NCBI GenBank assembly: GCA_037501455.1
Contig: CM074862.1
Location: forward strand, 62,031,501-62,095,500
Direction of reading: 5' to 3'
DNA from: Lantana camara
Lineage: Eukaryota; Streptophyta; Magnoliopsida; Lamiales; Verbenaceae
Length of the DNA: 64,000 bases
Every line of letters starts with the position of its first letter. The first letter of the stretch is position 1. Position numbers and translations under genes: made by a program. Shown one piece after another: positions 43,742 to 54,967 of this stretch. The notes under the pieces are model-generated. The model had not been told where the DNA came from and did not search any database. It saw nothing but the letters and a program-made list of their open reading frames with translations.

Positions 43742-44260
43742 CTAGCTAACAGCTAACTTATTTGAAACAACCAGAAGAACACTACAAATGTCTTCAAAAT
43801 ACTTAGTGGGTTTTATGAGCTCAACCGGTTCACTTACGGACACAAAATTATTATCACACGCAACGGCTTCTGCTAATATAGCAGAAGCAATTGAAGGCAA
43901 ACTCTTATGACTGCTAGATTTTATGGCATCATTTGCGTCTCTGACACCAATATTAGCACGAGCGTAGTTTAGCCTACACGAACGCAAATTTTCTAACAAC
44001 TCCGGGTATTGCCTCGTCTTGATAAGCACTTGAATTTCATCTAATGCTAAAAAGACAGCTACAATCGCCGACTCGGCTGCTGACTGACCTAAATCGCGGA
44101 GGGTTGCGTTTTGACTCCGTCCTAGAATGTTGAAACATACGGTCGCATTTTTTGTTTGAGGACATATTTCTTTGGTCAGATCACAAGCTTTTGAAGATGC
44201 AAGAAAGGATAGTAAAACAAAAATGTAAGGAAAAATATTGTTGTTTTTGGAAAATGCCAT
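43742..44260 (-). CDS. Plant invertase / pectin methylesterase inhibitor-like protein
   Basis: A small secreted four-helix protein; family members bind and block either cell-wall/vacuolar invertase or pectin methylesterase in the apoplast or vacuole. Sequence alone does not tell which. One exon, 172 aa. A hydrophobic signal peptide covers about residues 9-22, with likely cleavage near A25. The four family cysteines are present: C33 and C42 in ICPQTKNATVC, C95 in CRLNYARA, and C135 in ACDNNF. Two more, C26 and C159, may form an extra bond. N-glycosylation sites are N38-AT and N51-AT. The length matches the family and no defect is seen. A TATA box lies 65 bp upstream, and a DNA-transposon-like element begins about 128 bp upstream of the ATG. 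Confidence 0.9.
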   Translation of the reverse strand: MAFSKNNNIFPYIFVLLSFLASSKACDLTKEICPQTKNATVCFNILGRSQNATLRDLGQSAAESAIVAVFLALDEIQVLIKTRQYPELLENLRSCRLNYARANIGVRDANDAIKSSSHKSLPSIASAILAEAVACDNNFVSVSEPVELIKPTKYFEDICSVLLVVSNKLAVS

Positions 44261-44324
44261 TTGTTTTTGTGTTTATGGTATTTCTATATGGTGATGTGAG
44301 AAAATACTCATTAGTTTATTGGGC

Positions 44325-44331
44325 TTTTATA
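44325..44331 (-). promoter_or_regulatory. TATA box of the inhibitor gene
   Basis: On the minus strand GCTATAAAAGC lies 65 bp before the ATG at 44260. This predicts a start of transcription near 44295-44300 and a leader of about 35-40 bases. Confidence 0.7.
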
Positions 44332-44387
44332 GCATTCTGCATAGGTTAAAATGTTGCTAAAAAATCCTCGTTTGTTAGCCACATTTA

Positions 44388-45178
44388 GGGCGGGTTTACT
44401 TTAATAGATAGCAATCCATCAAATCTTGGTTATCAACCGTAATTATTTGGGCTAAAATACCAACTTTTCTTTTTATTTCAATAGAAAACACGTTTGTTAG
44501 ATAAACTTATTTTAGTAATCTCTTTACTTTTCGATATTAAAAACCATCCGCTAAGAGCATATTTTCTTTTTTGCCCCTCCTTTTATTTTTTTATTTTTAT
44601 TCAGAGATCACGATTTATTCATGGAGACCCAATTTCTGCTAAAATTCGGAAATGAGAGTTAAAGATACCAGAAAATACCAAAGAGTCCATAAACCTTCAA
44701 AGTGAAAAATCAATCCACTAATAAATTCCTAAAAATATCAAATTCATATAAAATTAATTAAAAACAAAATGATAAATAAGAAAAAGAAAATCTAAAATTT
44801 ATCTAACACAATTCTCAAAAATTAATAAGCAGAAATCTGAAGTAGAAATAAACTGAAGTTGAATGAAAACTTTGCAATTAAATTCTTCCGACAGAAATAA
44901 AAAAAGAAATATAGAATAAGGAGAGAGAGAAAAAAAAAAAAAACCTAAATAATTATAAGTGGAGAGATAAAGCGACAGGATAAAAAAGTAAATTTCTCTA
45001 TTGCCAGAAATATTGGTAATTTAGCAACGACTTCACAATGAGATTATTTAGGCGTGCATATTCTGTTCAAAGCCCGGGGCTCCGAGAAAAGGACATATTT
45101 CTTTTCTTTTAAAGTAAAGCGTAGATTATGGGTCTTTATTTTACCAAACCCACTTATTCTGATAAAGTAAACTCGCCC
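44388..45178. mobile_element. PIF/Harbinger-like MITE in the inhibitor gene promoter
   Basis: The left end GGGCGGGTTTACTTTA and the right end TAAAGTAAACTCGCCC are inverted repeats with one mismatch. They are flanked by TTA on both sides (44385-44387 and 45179-45181). A 3-bp TTA TSD with GGGC-type ends suits PIF/Harbinger. The 791-bp body is AT-rich and non-coding. Its left end is about 57 bp upstream of the TATA box, so it forms most of the upstream promoter. Confidence 0.75.
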
Positions 45179-45403
45179 TTAAACATTAGACAATAATATT
45201 AAATATGCAAGTGGACAAAATCCATATGATGTAGAAAAATTTTGAGTTATTTACACCATACCCCCTGTGTTAGGTGAAATGGGCAAAAAAAAAACCCAGT
45301 GTTATAAAAATTAACACAGGAAACCCTGCGTTTTCAAAATATTTGCATGCCGAACCCTGAAATTCCTAGCATTCGTAGAACACTAATTTTCTCTATTTAT
45401 TGG

Positions 45404-47370
45404 TGTTAGAGTAGTGCCCTGGAAGAGTCAAATAGTTTAGGCCTCCTTTTGTAAACTACTCTTATTAGCAGCAATTTGCGACATTAATGAAATAATAAAT
45501 GTAACGTTTCATAGTCGTTTAATTCTATGTGGCCAATTCATCATATCTCGTTCAAGTTTATTAATTGCATATTATAACTGTTTGTGCATGGATGAAACCC
45601 CAAGGTCATACTGAGCTACGGGACTTGACCTCGCATAGGGATGGAGGTTATGAAACAAGTCTCTATGGCGTGACCTAAACCAACTCCAAGTCGAAGAGTC
45701 TAATGAGCACGGGGATGTTGACTTGACTGGTTTGAGACTTGCTCATAAGACGTGCCTTTTAGAAAGGTTACTTTGTTTCATAAGTATTGAATGTAGAGAA
45801 ATTCAAACGCGTATGGGGGTGCTTGTTAGTGAACAAGTACACTGAGCATCCGATGGGGACACCTCAATGGGGTAAGACTTTTATGCCTTAATGATGAGGT
45901 TGGTTCCCTGGTTATGGTAGTGTCTAAATGGTCCTTAGACTTGAGGCTCCATTGATGCTCTGTGCATGACAAGGGCAATGTTTGATATGTGCCTAGAGAT
46001 TCATGGGTTCCATGAATCTCGTTATGGTTGCATGTTGGCATTGTTCGAATCATGTATGGGGGCATATGAGAGGCCAACATAGAATCTATCGCTCGTCTAG
46101 AAGAACTAGTGAATCACCCATGAGTTCTATTGTAGCACATTCCACTTAAATACTTACGCAAGGTAGTGAGATCTAAATTAGGAAATGGGTTTCCTAGAGT
46201 GTTAGATCAAATGGACTTGCTATTAGAATTAATTCATAGCGTTAGGACTAATGGGGTTCTATCATTCCCATGCCCTAGGTCCTAATCGGGGATTAGGCGA
46301 TAGGAAGATCTTATCTCGCGGTATCCATGAGACTGAAAGGTTCACAGCACAATCTTCACCTATTGGATGGGTGGTCATGAGCTTGTCACTAGATATCGAT
46401 CATGATCTGTAGGTACTGATTAATTAAAAGGAGTTTTAATTAAACAGTGATTAATTGAAAGGTTCTAATTGAATCGATAAAATAAATTGTTATCTGAAAT
46501 ACCAAGTTAAGAATGTGGGCCTACTACTATTCATTGGTGAACCTAAGGGGTCACACAATGACTCGAATTAAACAACAAGATTATCTAAAGATCAATAGAG
46601 ATTGATTAATAAATTAAAAGAGTTTAATTTATGAGAGAGTAATTAATTAATAATTGTATTAATTAATTTATGCTTAATTGTTAAGCCATTGAGAATAGAT
46701 GTTAAAGAGTTAACATTAATTTAAATAAGTGTATTTAAATTATGTTGGGCTTGAAATTTAATTAAGAGTAATTAATTTTTAAGTCCATCAATTTAATTAG
46801 ACATTGGACTTTTGATTTAATTATTGTAATTAAATTAAGTCCACAAATTAAATGAATATTGGGCCTTTTAATTTAATTAGTAGTAATTTAATTAAAGCCC
46901 ATCATATTGACTAGCCCATAGGGTTTTTGACCTAGGGTTAAGCATATAAGCAGATTTGAGAGAAGAAATCAAGACATCGTTGTTTTCTTCTTTTCTGCTT
47001 TCTCTCTAAGTCTCTCTTCTCTCTCATCTCTTAATACTGTATTGAGAGTGCTATTAGATAATCAATATCTAATTAGTGTTCTAGTGTGCTAATTGAATAG
47101 TTGTTCAATCACGGGTCGTGGACTTCCTTAGAGGAATTCCACGTGAGATTCTTGGAAGAAGATTGCATAGAAGAGAAAACCGGATAGGTTTTGGAAAACC
47201 TTCTTATCATCGCCATCAACTGGAAGCGAAAGAGGTATTTGATTCTTCTTCCGTTTAAATCGTAAATCTGAATCAAAGGCTGATCTTAATTGGAATTTCG
47301 ATAAAACTTGTTTTATAATCCCTAAAAAACATTTCAATTTCCGCTGCGATAGGGTTAACGAATTCCAACA
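45404..47370 (+). repeat. Copia 5' LTR (1967 bp)
   Basis: Begins TGTTAGAGTAGTGCCCTGG and ends GAATTCCAACA. It contains AT-rich U3/R-like sequence with repeated TTAATTA words at 46430-46900. A TATA-like GCATATAAGC near 46945 is a possible promoter. Confidence 0.9.
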
Positions 47371-47371
47371 G

Positions 47372-47383
47372 TGGTATCAGAGC
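47372..47383 (+). promoter_or_regulatory. Copia primer-binding site (tRNA-iMet type)
   Basis: TGGTATCAGAGC lies one base after the 5' LTR. Confidence 0.9.
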
Positions 47384-47809
47384 CATACTTTGATTGATTT
47401 ACGATTTTTAATTCCTTGTATTAATTTGATTAATATATTGATGAGTGTCATGCTTGTTTTAATTTGGGATTCATTTGGGCATGAGTTTTAAAATTTAAAG
47501 AAAAGTTCTTGTTTTAAAACTTTTATGAAAATTATGAGATTTTATGAAAATGTTGAAAAACTGTTTTTCATTTGTTCATAAATTATAATTTTTATTCATA
47601 TTTTACTTTAAAATAGTTTTAAAATAAAGTTAGGTAAAAGGAATAAATGAACTGTTGTACAGTTATGCATTAGGGCAGCTTTGGTGGAGCCCAATTCTTA
47701 TTGGGTTGTTGTGCCCTAATCGGCCAAATAGGGCTTGGCCGAAGATTGGGCTTCGCGGGCGTGTGGCTGGGCTACGTGGTAAGAAGATGATCTACAGGCT
47801 AGATGTCTA

Positions 47810-48290
47810 ATGCTTGCCACTATATCTCCCAAGTTGCAGAGGCAGCATGCTGAGATACGCCACTCGGCTGAGATCCATCCTCACTTGGAACAGATTTACA
47901 AACCGATCAATAGGATTGATCGATTCGCAGCATCTAATGAGTTATTCTCACTTAAGATGGCTGAGGGATCAAGTGTTCATGAACACTGCATTAAGGATTT
48001 AGGCCTTATTGAGAAGCTTGCAAGTCTCGAGGTGATTATGGATAATGAGCTTTACATAGATTTGATCTTAACCTCTCTGCCACCTTCATTCAAATAGTTC
48101 ATAATAAACTTCAATATGAATGGAGCTAAAGTTTCAGCTGAGGAACTGATGAACATGCTCGTTACTGCCGAGCGAACTATGAAGAAGGACAAGGCTGTTT
48201 TCTTTTGTAGGTTCATCTTCATCCCAGACTAAGGCTGCAAAGCCTAAGAAGGGCAAAGGAAAGAGTTTCCAAAAGAAGAAAAAAGACTCT
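47810..48290 (+). pseudogene. Copia gag remnant
   Basis: It begins inside the UBN2-type gag. LFSLKMAEGSSVHEH and LIEKLASLEVIMDNELYIDLIL are typical, and the usual N-terminal ~80 residues are missing. A stop follows LPPSFK (48095-48097). The homology goes on as FIINFNMNGAKVSAEELMNML and then a K-rich tail in another frame. Deletion of the gag start and several breaks rule out function. Confidence 0.8.
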
Positions 48291-51211
48291 TAAGCCCACC
48301 GGTGGGGTTAAGAAAGCGAACACTAAGAAAAAGACCAATCAAGCTGAGGATCAGTACTTCTGTTGCAAGAAACAAGGGCATTGGAAAAGGAACTGTAAGG
48401 AGTACTTAGCTACTCTTACAAAAGGTATAAATCTCATCGAAATTAACCTTTCATTCAATTTTAATAATTGGGTATTAGACTCTGGATGTGCTTCTCACAT
48501 CTGTAATACGTTACAGGGAATGAGCAACGTCCGTGAGGTTGATGAAAGAGAACATGTTCTTCGAGTGGGCGATGGAGCAAGAGTTGCAGCAAAAGCCATA
48601 GGACATGTTAGGTTAATGTTAGGAGATGTTTTTATTTTAGTCTTGAACAATGTTTTATTTGTTCCTGAGTTAGTTAAAAACATTATTTCCATTCCTGTAC
48701 TAGACTTGGAAGGTTTTTCCTTCTCTATTACTAATGCTATGTTTTACATTTTGAAGAATGGTTCTTCACATGCATTGGGGTCTTATAAAATGGTTTGTAT
48801 TTAACTAATACTAATTTAAATCTCCTAAATGTCGAACGAGAAAACAAACGAAAATCAAATGACCAAACTTCAGCAAAGATTTGGCATGCTAGACTTGGAC
48901 ATATCTCTAAGAATAGGCTTTTAAAGATGGGTAACTTAGGATCATTCAGTACGATTGATCTAAACGAGTTAACCACTTGTGAATCCTATTTAAAGGGAAA
49001 GATGACTAAGTCCCCTTTTAAAGGGCATGTAGAGTGAAGCCAAAATCTTTTGGATTTGATCCATACAGACGTTTGCGGACCACTAAATGTTAGTACCCGA
49101 AATGGCTGTAATTACTTCATCACATTTACTGATGTTTTCAGTAGATATGGGTATGTGTACCTGATGAAGCATGAGGCTGAGGCCTTTGAAAAGTTCATAG
49201 AGTATAAGACGAAGGTTGAGAACTAAACGGATCGCAAAATTAAGGCTCTTCGATCAGATCGAGGTGGCGAGTATTTAAGTGATCTCTTTCTTGGTTATTT
49301 GAAAGATAATGGCATTATCTCACAATGGACTCCACCCGGGACTCCTCAGTTAAATGGGGTGTCCGAGTGATGAAATCGGACTTTATTGGATATGGTCTGA
49401 TCCATGATGAGTTTCACGGATCTTCCAATATCGTTTTGGGGTTATGCCCTTGAAACGGCCGCGAAGATAACCAATTTAGTTCCTTCTAAATCTGTGCCCG
49501 AAACACCATATAAGATGTGGTTTTCGAAACCCCCTACTTATTCATACCTTAGAGTTTGGGGATGTCCTGCATACGTCAAGAGACTAGTGGGAAACAAATT
49601 GGATTCCAGATCCAGTTTGTGTAAATTTGTAGGATACCCTAGAGAGTCTGTGGGTTACTATTTTTATGATCCCTCGGAACAAAAGGTGTTTGTCTCGAGG
49701 AATGCCACTTTTCTAGAAAAAGAGTTTCTAGTTGAAAAGTCAGGCAAGATAGCAGAACTTAGTGAAGTTCAAGATGAACCTACAAATGATCAAGCAATGG
49801 AACCTCCCTCTTTCCCACAACAAGGAGTAAACACAAGCCCTCGCAGATCCGCGAGAACAATTAGACAGCCAGACCGACTCAATTTACTAACTAAAACCGG
49901 TCAATCGGATAGTGATCCGAGATCATATGATGATGCAATATCGAATAGAGATTCGACAAAAAGACGAATGTGAAAACAGCTTTTCTAAATAGAGATTTAG
50001 ATAAAGATATTAATATGGAACAACCGGAAGGTTTCATATCCCGTGGGAGCGAACATAAAGTCTGCAACCTCCAGAGGTCCATATATGGACTCAAACAGGC
50101 GTCTAGAAGTTGGAACATCTATTTTGATGAGGCAGTCAAAACGTTTGGCTTTATCAAGAACGAGTATGAACCATGTGTTTGCAAGAAAGTTAATGGGCGA
50201 GTCGTGCAATTTTTGGTGTTATACGTAGACGATATCTTACTCATTGGGAATGAGAAAGATGTGTTGCAAACAACAAAGACATGGTTGTCTACTCAGTTTT
50301 CCATGAAGGACTTGGGAGAAGCTTCCTTTATTCTTGGTATAAAAATCTATAGATATAGATCACAGAGATTAATAGGTATGTCCCAAGTTCAGTACATAGA
50401 CAAAGTACTGAAACGGTTCAGTATGGAGGAATCTAAAAGAGGATTCCTGCCAATGAGACATGGGTTGATCCTCTCTAAATCAATGTGTCCTAACACTGAA
50501 GAAGAGAAGGATAGGATGTCTCGTATACCCTATGCATCTGCAATAGGGAGCATAATGTATGCTATGTTATGTACTAGACCTGATGTCGCATACGCTTTGA
50601 GCGTTACAAGTCGATTTCAGTCAAACTTTAGTGAGAGTCACTGGTCTACCATGAAATCCATCCTTAAGTACTTGAAAAGGACTAAGGATTTATTTCTTGT
50701 ATACGGCAGAAAGGGAGAACTGAAATTAGAAGGATACACCGACTCAAGCTTCCAGTCGGATGTAGACGACTTTAAATCCACTTCTGGATTCATATTTCGG
50801 TTAAATGGTGGCGCAGTAAGTTGGAAAAGTTCCAAATAGGAAACTACTTCTGACTCCACTTGTGAGGCGGAGTACATAGCTGCATCAGAGGCAGCGAAAG
50901 AAGGTGTGTGGATGAAAAACTTCATCCAAGAGTTGGATGTAGTGCCTAGCCTTGCTAACCCGGTTGTTATCTTTTACGATAATAACGGAGCGGTTGCACA
51001 AACAAAGGAACCAAGAGCTCATCAACGGTCTAAACACATCCTGAAAAGATTTTATCTAATTAGAGGAATCGTAGATAGAGGTAACGTAATTGTGGAACGT
51101 GTGTCCTCAGCAGAAAACGTAGCAGACCCGCTTACTAAACCTCTTAGCCAAAAGGTCTTTGAAGGACATCTCCAGGAGATGGGCCTTAAGGCTATAGGCA
51201 ATTGGCTCTGA
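48291..51211 (+). pseudogene. Copia pol remnant (zinc knuckle, protease, integrase, RT, RNase H)
   Basis: The zinc knuckle CCKKQGHWKRNC lacks its first Cys. The protease has WVLDSGCASHIC (48472). The integrase has HARLGHISKNRLLKM, but the second Cys of CESC is Tyr; its core is DLIHTDVCGPLN, then stops at 49034 and 49223, and SDRGGEYLSD. The C-terminal part is 49404-49973. At about 49970 it jumps to TAFLNRDLDKDINMEQPEGF, so some 100 residues of the RT start are deleted. RT continues with YVDDILLIGN and RNase H with YTDSSFQSD. A stop at 50837 interrupts SWKSSK*ETTSDSTCEAEYIAA, and the end is NVADPLTKPL. Confidence 0.9.
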
Positions 51212-51226
51212 GGGCAAGTGGGAGAT

Positions 51227-53168
51227 TGTTAGAGTAGTGCCCTGGAAGAGCCAAATAGTTTAGGCCTCTTTTTGTAAACTACTCTCATTAGCAGCAATTT
51301 GTGACATTAATGAAATAATAAATGTAACCTTTCATAGTCGTTTAATTCTATGTGGCCAATTCATCACATCTCATTCAAGTTTATTAATTGCATATTATAA
51401 CTGTTTGTGTATGGATGAAAACCCAAGGTCACATTAAGCTACGGGACTTGACCTCGCATAGGGATAGAGGTTATGAAACAAGTCTCTATGGCGTGACCTA
51501 AACCAACTCCAAATCGAAGAGTCTAATAAGCACGGGGATGTTGACTTAACTCGTTTGAGACTTGCTCATACGACGTGCCTTTTAGAAAGGTTACTTTGTT
51601 TCATAAGTATTGAATGTAGAGAAATTCAAATGCGTATGGGGGTGCTTGTTAGTGAACAAGTACACTGAGGATCCCGATGGGGACACCTCAATGGGGTAAG
51701 ACTTTTATGCCTTAATGATGAGGTTGGTTCCCTGGTTATGGTAGTGTCTAAATGGTCCTTAGACTTGAGGCTCCATTGATGCTCTGTGCATGACAAGGGC
51801 AATGTTTGATATGTGCCTATTCCATGAATCTCGTTATGTTTGTATGTTGGCATTGTTCGAATCATGTATGGGGGCATATGAGAGGTCAACATAGAATCTA
51901 TCGCTCGTCTAGAAGAACAAGTGAATCACCCATGAATTCTATTGTAGTACATTCCACTTAAATCCTTGCGCAAGGTAGTGAGATCTAAATTAGGAAATGA
52001 GTTTCCTAGAGTGTTAGATCAAATGGAATTGCTATTAGAATTAATTCATAGCATTAGGACTAATAGGGTTCTATTATTCCCATGCCCTAGGTCCTAATCG
52101 GGGATTGGACGATAGAAGGATCTTATCTCACGGTATCCATGAGACTGAAAGGTTCACAGCACAATCTTCACCTATTGGATGGGTGGTCATGAGCTTGTCA
52201 CTAGACTTCGATCATGATCTGTAGGTACTGATTAATTAAAAGGAGTTTTAATTAAACAATGATTAATTGAAAGGTTTCAATTGAATCGATAAGATAAATT
52301 GTTATCTGAAATACCACGTTAAGAATGTGGGCCTACTACTATTCATTGGTGAACCTAAGGGGTCACACAATGACTCGAATTAAACAACAAGATTATCTAA
52401 AGATCAATAGAGATTGATTAATAAATTAAAAGAGTTTAATTTATGAGAGAGTAATTAATTATTAATTGTATTAATTAATTTATGCTTAATTGTTAAGCCA
52501 TTGAGAATAGATGTTAAAGAGTTAACATTAATTTAAATAAGTGTATTTAAATTATGTTGGGCTTGAAATTTAATTAAGAGTAATTAATTTTTAAGTCCAT
52601 CAATTTAATTAGACATTGGGCTTTTGATTTAATTTTGTAATTAAATTAAGTCCACAAATTAAATGAATATTGGGTTTTTAAATTTAATTAGTAGTAATTT
52701 AATTAAAGCCCATCATATTAACTACCCCATAGGGTTTTTGACCTAGGGCTAAGCATATAAGCAGATTTGAGAGAAGAATTGTTTTCTTTTTTTCTGCTTT
52801 CTCTCCAAGTCTCTCATTTCTCTCATCTCTCAATACTGTATTGAGAATGCTATTAGATAATCAATATCTAATTAGTGTTCTAGTGTGCTAATTGAATAAT
52901 TGTTCAATCACGGGTCGTGGACTACCTTAGAGGAATTCTGCGTGGGATTCTTGGAAGAAGATCGCGTAGAAGAGAAGACCGGATAGGTTTTGGAAAACCT
53001 TCTTATCATCGCCATCAACTGGAAGCGAAAGAGGTATTTGATTCTTCTTCTGTTTAAATCGTAAATCTGAATCAAAGGCTGATCTTAATTGGAATTCCGA
53101 TAAAACTTGTTTTATAATCCCTAAAAAAATTTCAATTTCCACTGCGTTAGGGTTGACGAATTCCAACA
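51227..53168 (+). repeat. Copia 3' LTR (1942 bp)
   Basis: The twin of 45404-47370, with the same ends. It is preceded by the purine tract GAGGGCAAGTGGGAGAT, the plus-strand primer site. Confidence 0.92.
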
Positions 53169-53555
53169 ATTGGATGCGAAATAACTAATTTAACCTTTTA
53201 TATTATGTTATAGATCATCTCACATCTCTCTATATACAATTTTTTATACTTTTTTATACGATTCTTCATGCAATTTTTATTTTGTACCGGGTTTCGGTGC
53301 ATATAAAAAAAGGGTTTCGGTGCATATAAAAAAATATTGAATAATATAGAAAGATTTAAGATGATGTATATCATAATATAAAAGTTTAAATTAGTTATTT
53401 AATAAATAGAAAAAATTAGTGTTCTATCAATACTATAAATTTTCAGGGTTCGGCATGCAAATATTTTGAAAACACAGGTTCCCTGTGTTAATTTTTGTAA
53501 CACAGGGTTTTTTTTGCCCATTTCACCTAATACACGGGGTATGGTGTAAATTTTG

Positions 53556-54159
53556 TTTCCCTTGTTTTCGTTGAATTACTGAGTGTTTCTATATTAAGAT
53601 TATTATGCAAATCCTCACCCTCATTCATAGAATCATATGAAGTAATTATTTTGGGCCCAAACACTAACATAAGTACTAAAATTATAATTAATTAATTAAT
53701 CAAAATTTCCCCCAAACCAGGGTGATGATGTATCACATATGCCACGAGGGATGCTGTTGACTGTGAAGTTCCAGTCGTTCCATGTGAGTAACTACAATAA
53801 TTTTGGGCATTCAGAATTAATTAGTAATAATTATTTAATAAAGAATTATTTTATATGCAAACAATTTTTCTTTCCTATTTTCTTTCCCTTTCTTATTTAA
53901 AATCATCATCTCCTTCCCTGATGCCCGTGTTTCTAGCCTCCTACCTCGATCTCTACCTCCACCTTCACGGCTCTACATTTGAAATCTTTTTCCCAAAATG
54001 GCATACGCATGAAGAAAATTAGTTATAGTGATTTGTATTTATGACAAAAGGAATGCAAGTGCACGTATCAGTAACAAATAATATAGAGAAGTAGAGTGTT
54101 AATCCCACGAGAAACTCGATAAATTCACGATTGAAAACCAAACTAATACAACTCGAGGT
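53556..54159. other. Short intergenic stretch with an exon-like piece
   Basis: Mostly AT-rich with no gene. Positions 53721-53783 look like an isolated 63-bp internal exon: CCAAACCAG acceptor, 21 open codons reading GDDVSHMPRGMLLTVKFQSFH, then GTGAGT donor. I do not recognise the peptide. It may be a captured or stranded gene fragment, or chance. Confidence 0.3.
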
Positions 54160-54967
54160 TTATTCGTTGTTGGATCAACTTGACTTTGGAAATGGCATCC
54201 TCGATTTTCTCCGGAGGCCTAGCTGTTTCAAGTTCTCCCTCTTTGGTTCAACGCCAATCGTCGATATCACAAAAGAAGGGTGACCTGCACTTCCTTCTGT
54301 ATAGTGCTTCATGAGGTGCCATGCCAATCGAAACTTGAAAACTATTGTTATAGGCAAACTCGACCAAAGCTAAATGCTCGTCCCACTTGTTCTGAAAATC
54401 CAACGCACACGCTCTAAGCATATCCTCGAGGTATTGAATTAACCATTCAGATTGTCCATCGGTTTGAGGATGTGAAGCGGTGCTAAAGTTGAGTCTCATT
54501 CCCAAACACTGTTGAAGATTTTGCCAAAAACTCATTGTAAATCGAGGATCACGGTCCAAAACAATACTAGTCGATACTCCGTCCAATCTTACGATCCTAT
54601 TGCAATACACATTGGCTAGCTTCTTCACCTTGTCGGACATTCGAACCTTGAGGAAATGGGCCGACTTGGTTGAACGGTCAATAACCACCCGTATTTCATC
54701 AAACCCTCCTTTCGTCTTTGGCAAGCCAAACACGAAGTTCATTGTCACTTGCTCCCACTTCTAAACGGGTATCGGGAGTGGTTGGAGAGTTTCTTCTGGA
54801 TTCTGGTGTTCCGTCTTCACCCTTTAGCAAGTTAGGCATTGCTTCACGAAGTTTGCGACATCTCTATTCATGTTGTTCCACCAATACAACTCTTTCAAGT
54901 CCCGGTACATCTCAGTACCTCCCGGATGTATCGAATATCCCGGCGATGGGCCTCCTCAAGTATTAAC
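54160..54967 (-). pseudogene. Ty3-type integrase fragment
   Basis: Read from right to left: part of the H2C2 zinc-binding region with a frameshift (ELYWWNNMNRDVANFVKQCL near 54900) and a stop before RVKTEH. The core follows: VTMNFVFGLPKTKGGFDEI, VLDRDPRFTMSFWQN, SHPQTDGQSEWLIQYLEDML. The first catalytic Asp (usually MDFV) is Asn. It stops after FFCDIDDWR, and the homology goes on for about 25 codons (TKEGELETARPPEKIEDAI). No RT or LTRs of this element are seen. Its 5' side is cut exactly where LTR-F begins. Confidence 0.85.

Larger units (their letters stand above)
45404..53168 (+). mobile_element. Copia-type LTR retrotransposon, complete ends, decayed coding region
   Basis: The TSD ATTGG is on both sides (45399-45403 and 53169-53173). 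The LTRs are 45404-47370 and 51227-53168, both TGTTAGAGTAGTGCCC...TTCCAACA. The primer-binding site is at 47372, and a purine-rich tract lies just left of 51227. The internal order is gag, protease, integrase, RT, RNase H, the Copia order. In the first 300 bases the LTRs differ at about 4% of sites by eye, so the insertion is not recent. Stops and deletions throughout gag-pol make it non-autonomous. Confidence 0.93.
45245..53547. mobile_element. Foldback TIR element split by the Copia insertion
   Basis: 45250-45403 (TTTACACCATACCCC..., GGTGAAATGGGCAAAAAA, CAAAATATTTGCATGCCGAA, GAACACTAATTTT) is mirrored by 53410-53547 on the other side of the Copia element. Two flanking copies of AAATTTTG (45237-45244 and 53548-53555) could be an 8- to 9-bp TSD of a Mutator-like element. 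Without the insertion it would be about 0.54 kb and nearly all stem. GGGTTTCGGTGCATATAAAA is repeated at about 53288 and 53312. Confidence 0.65.

Noticed and set aside
45404..53168. Copia element as potentially active
   Set aside because: The gag start and part of RT are deleted, with several stops and lost zinc-binding Cys residues.
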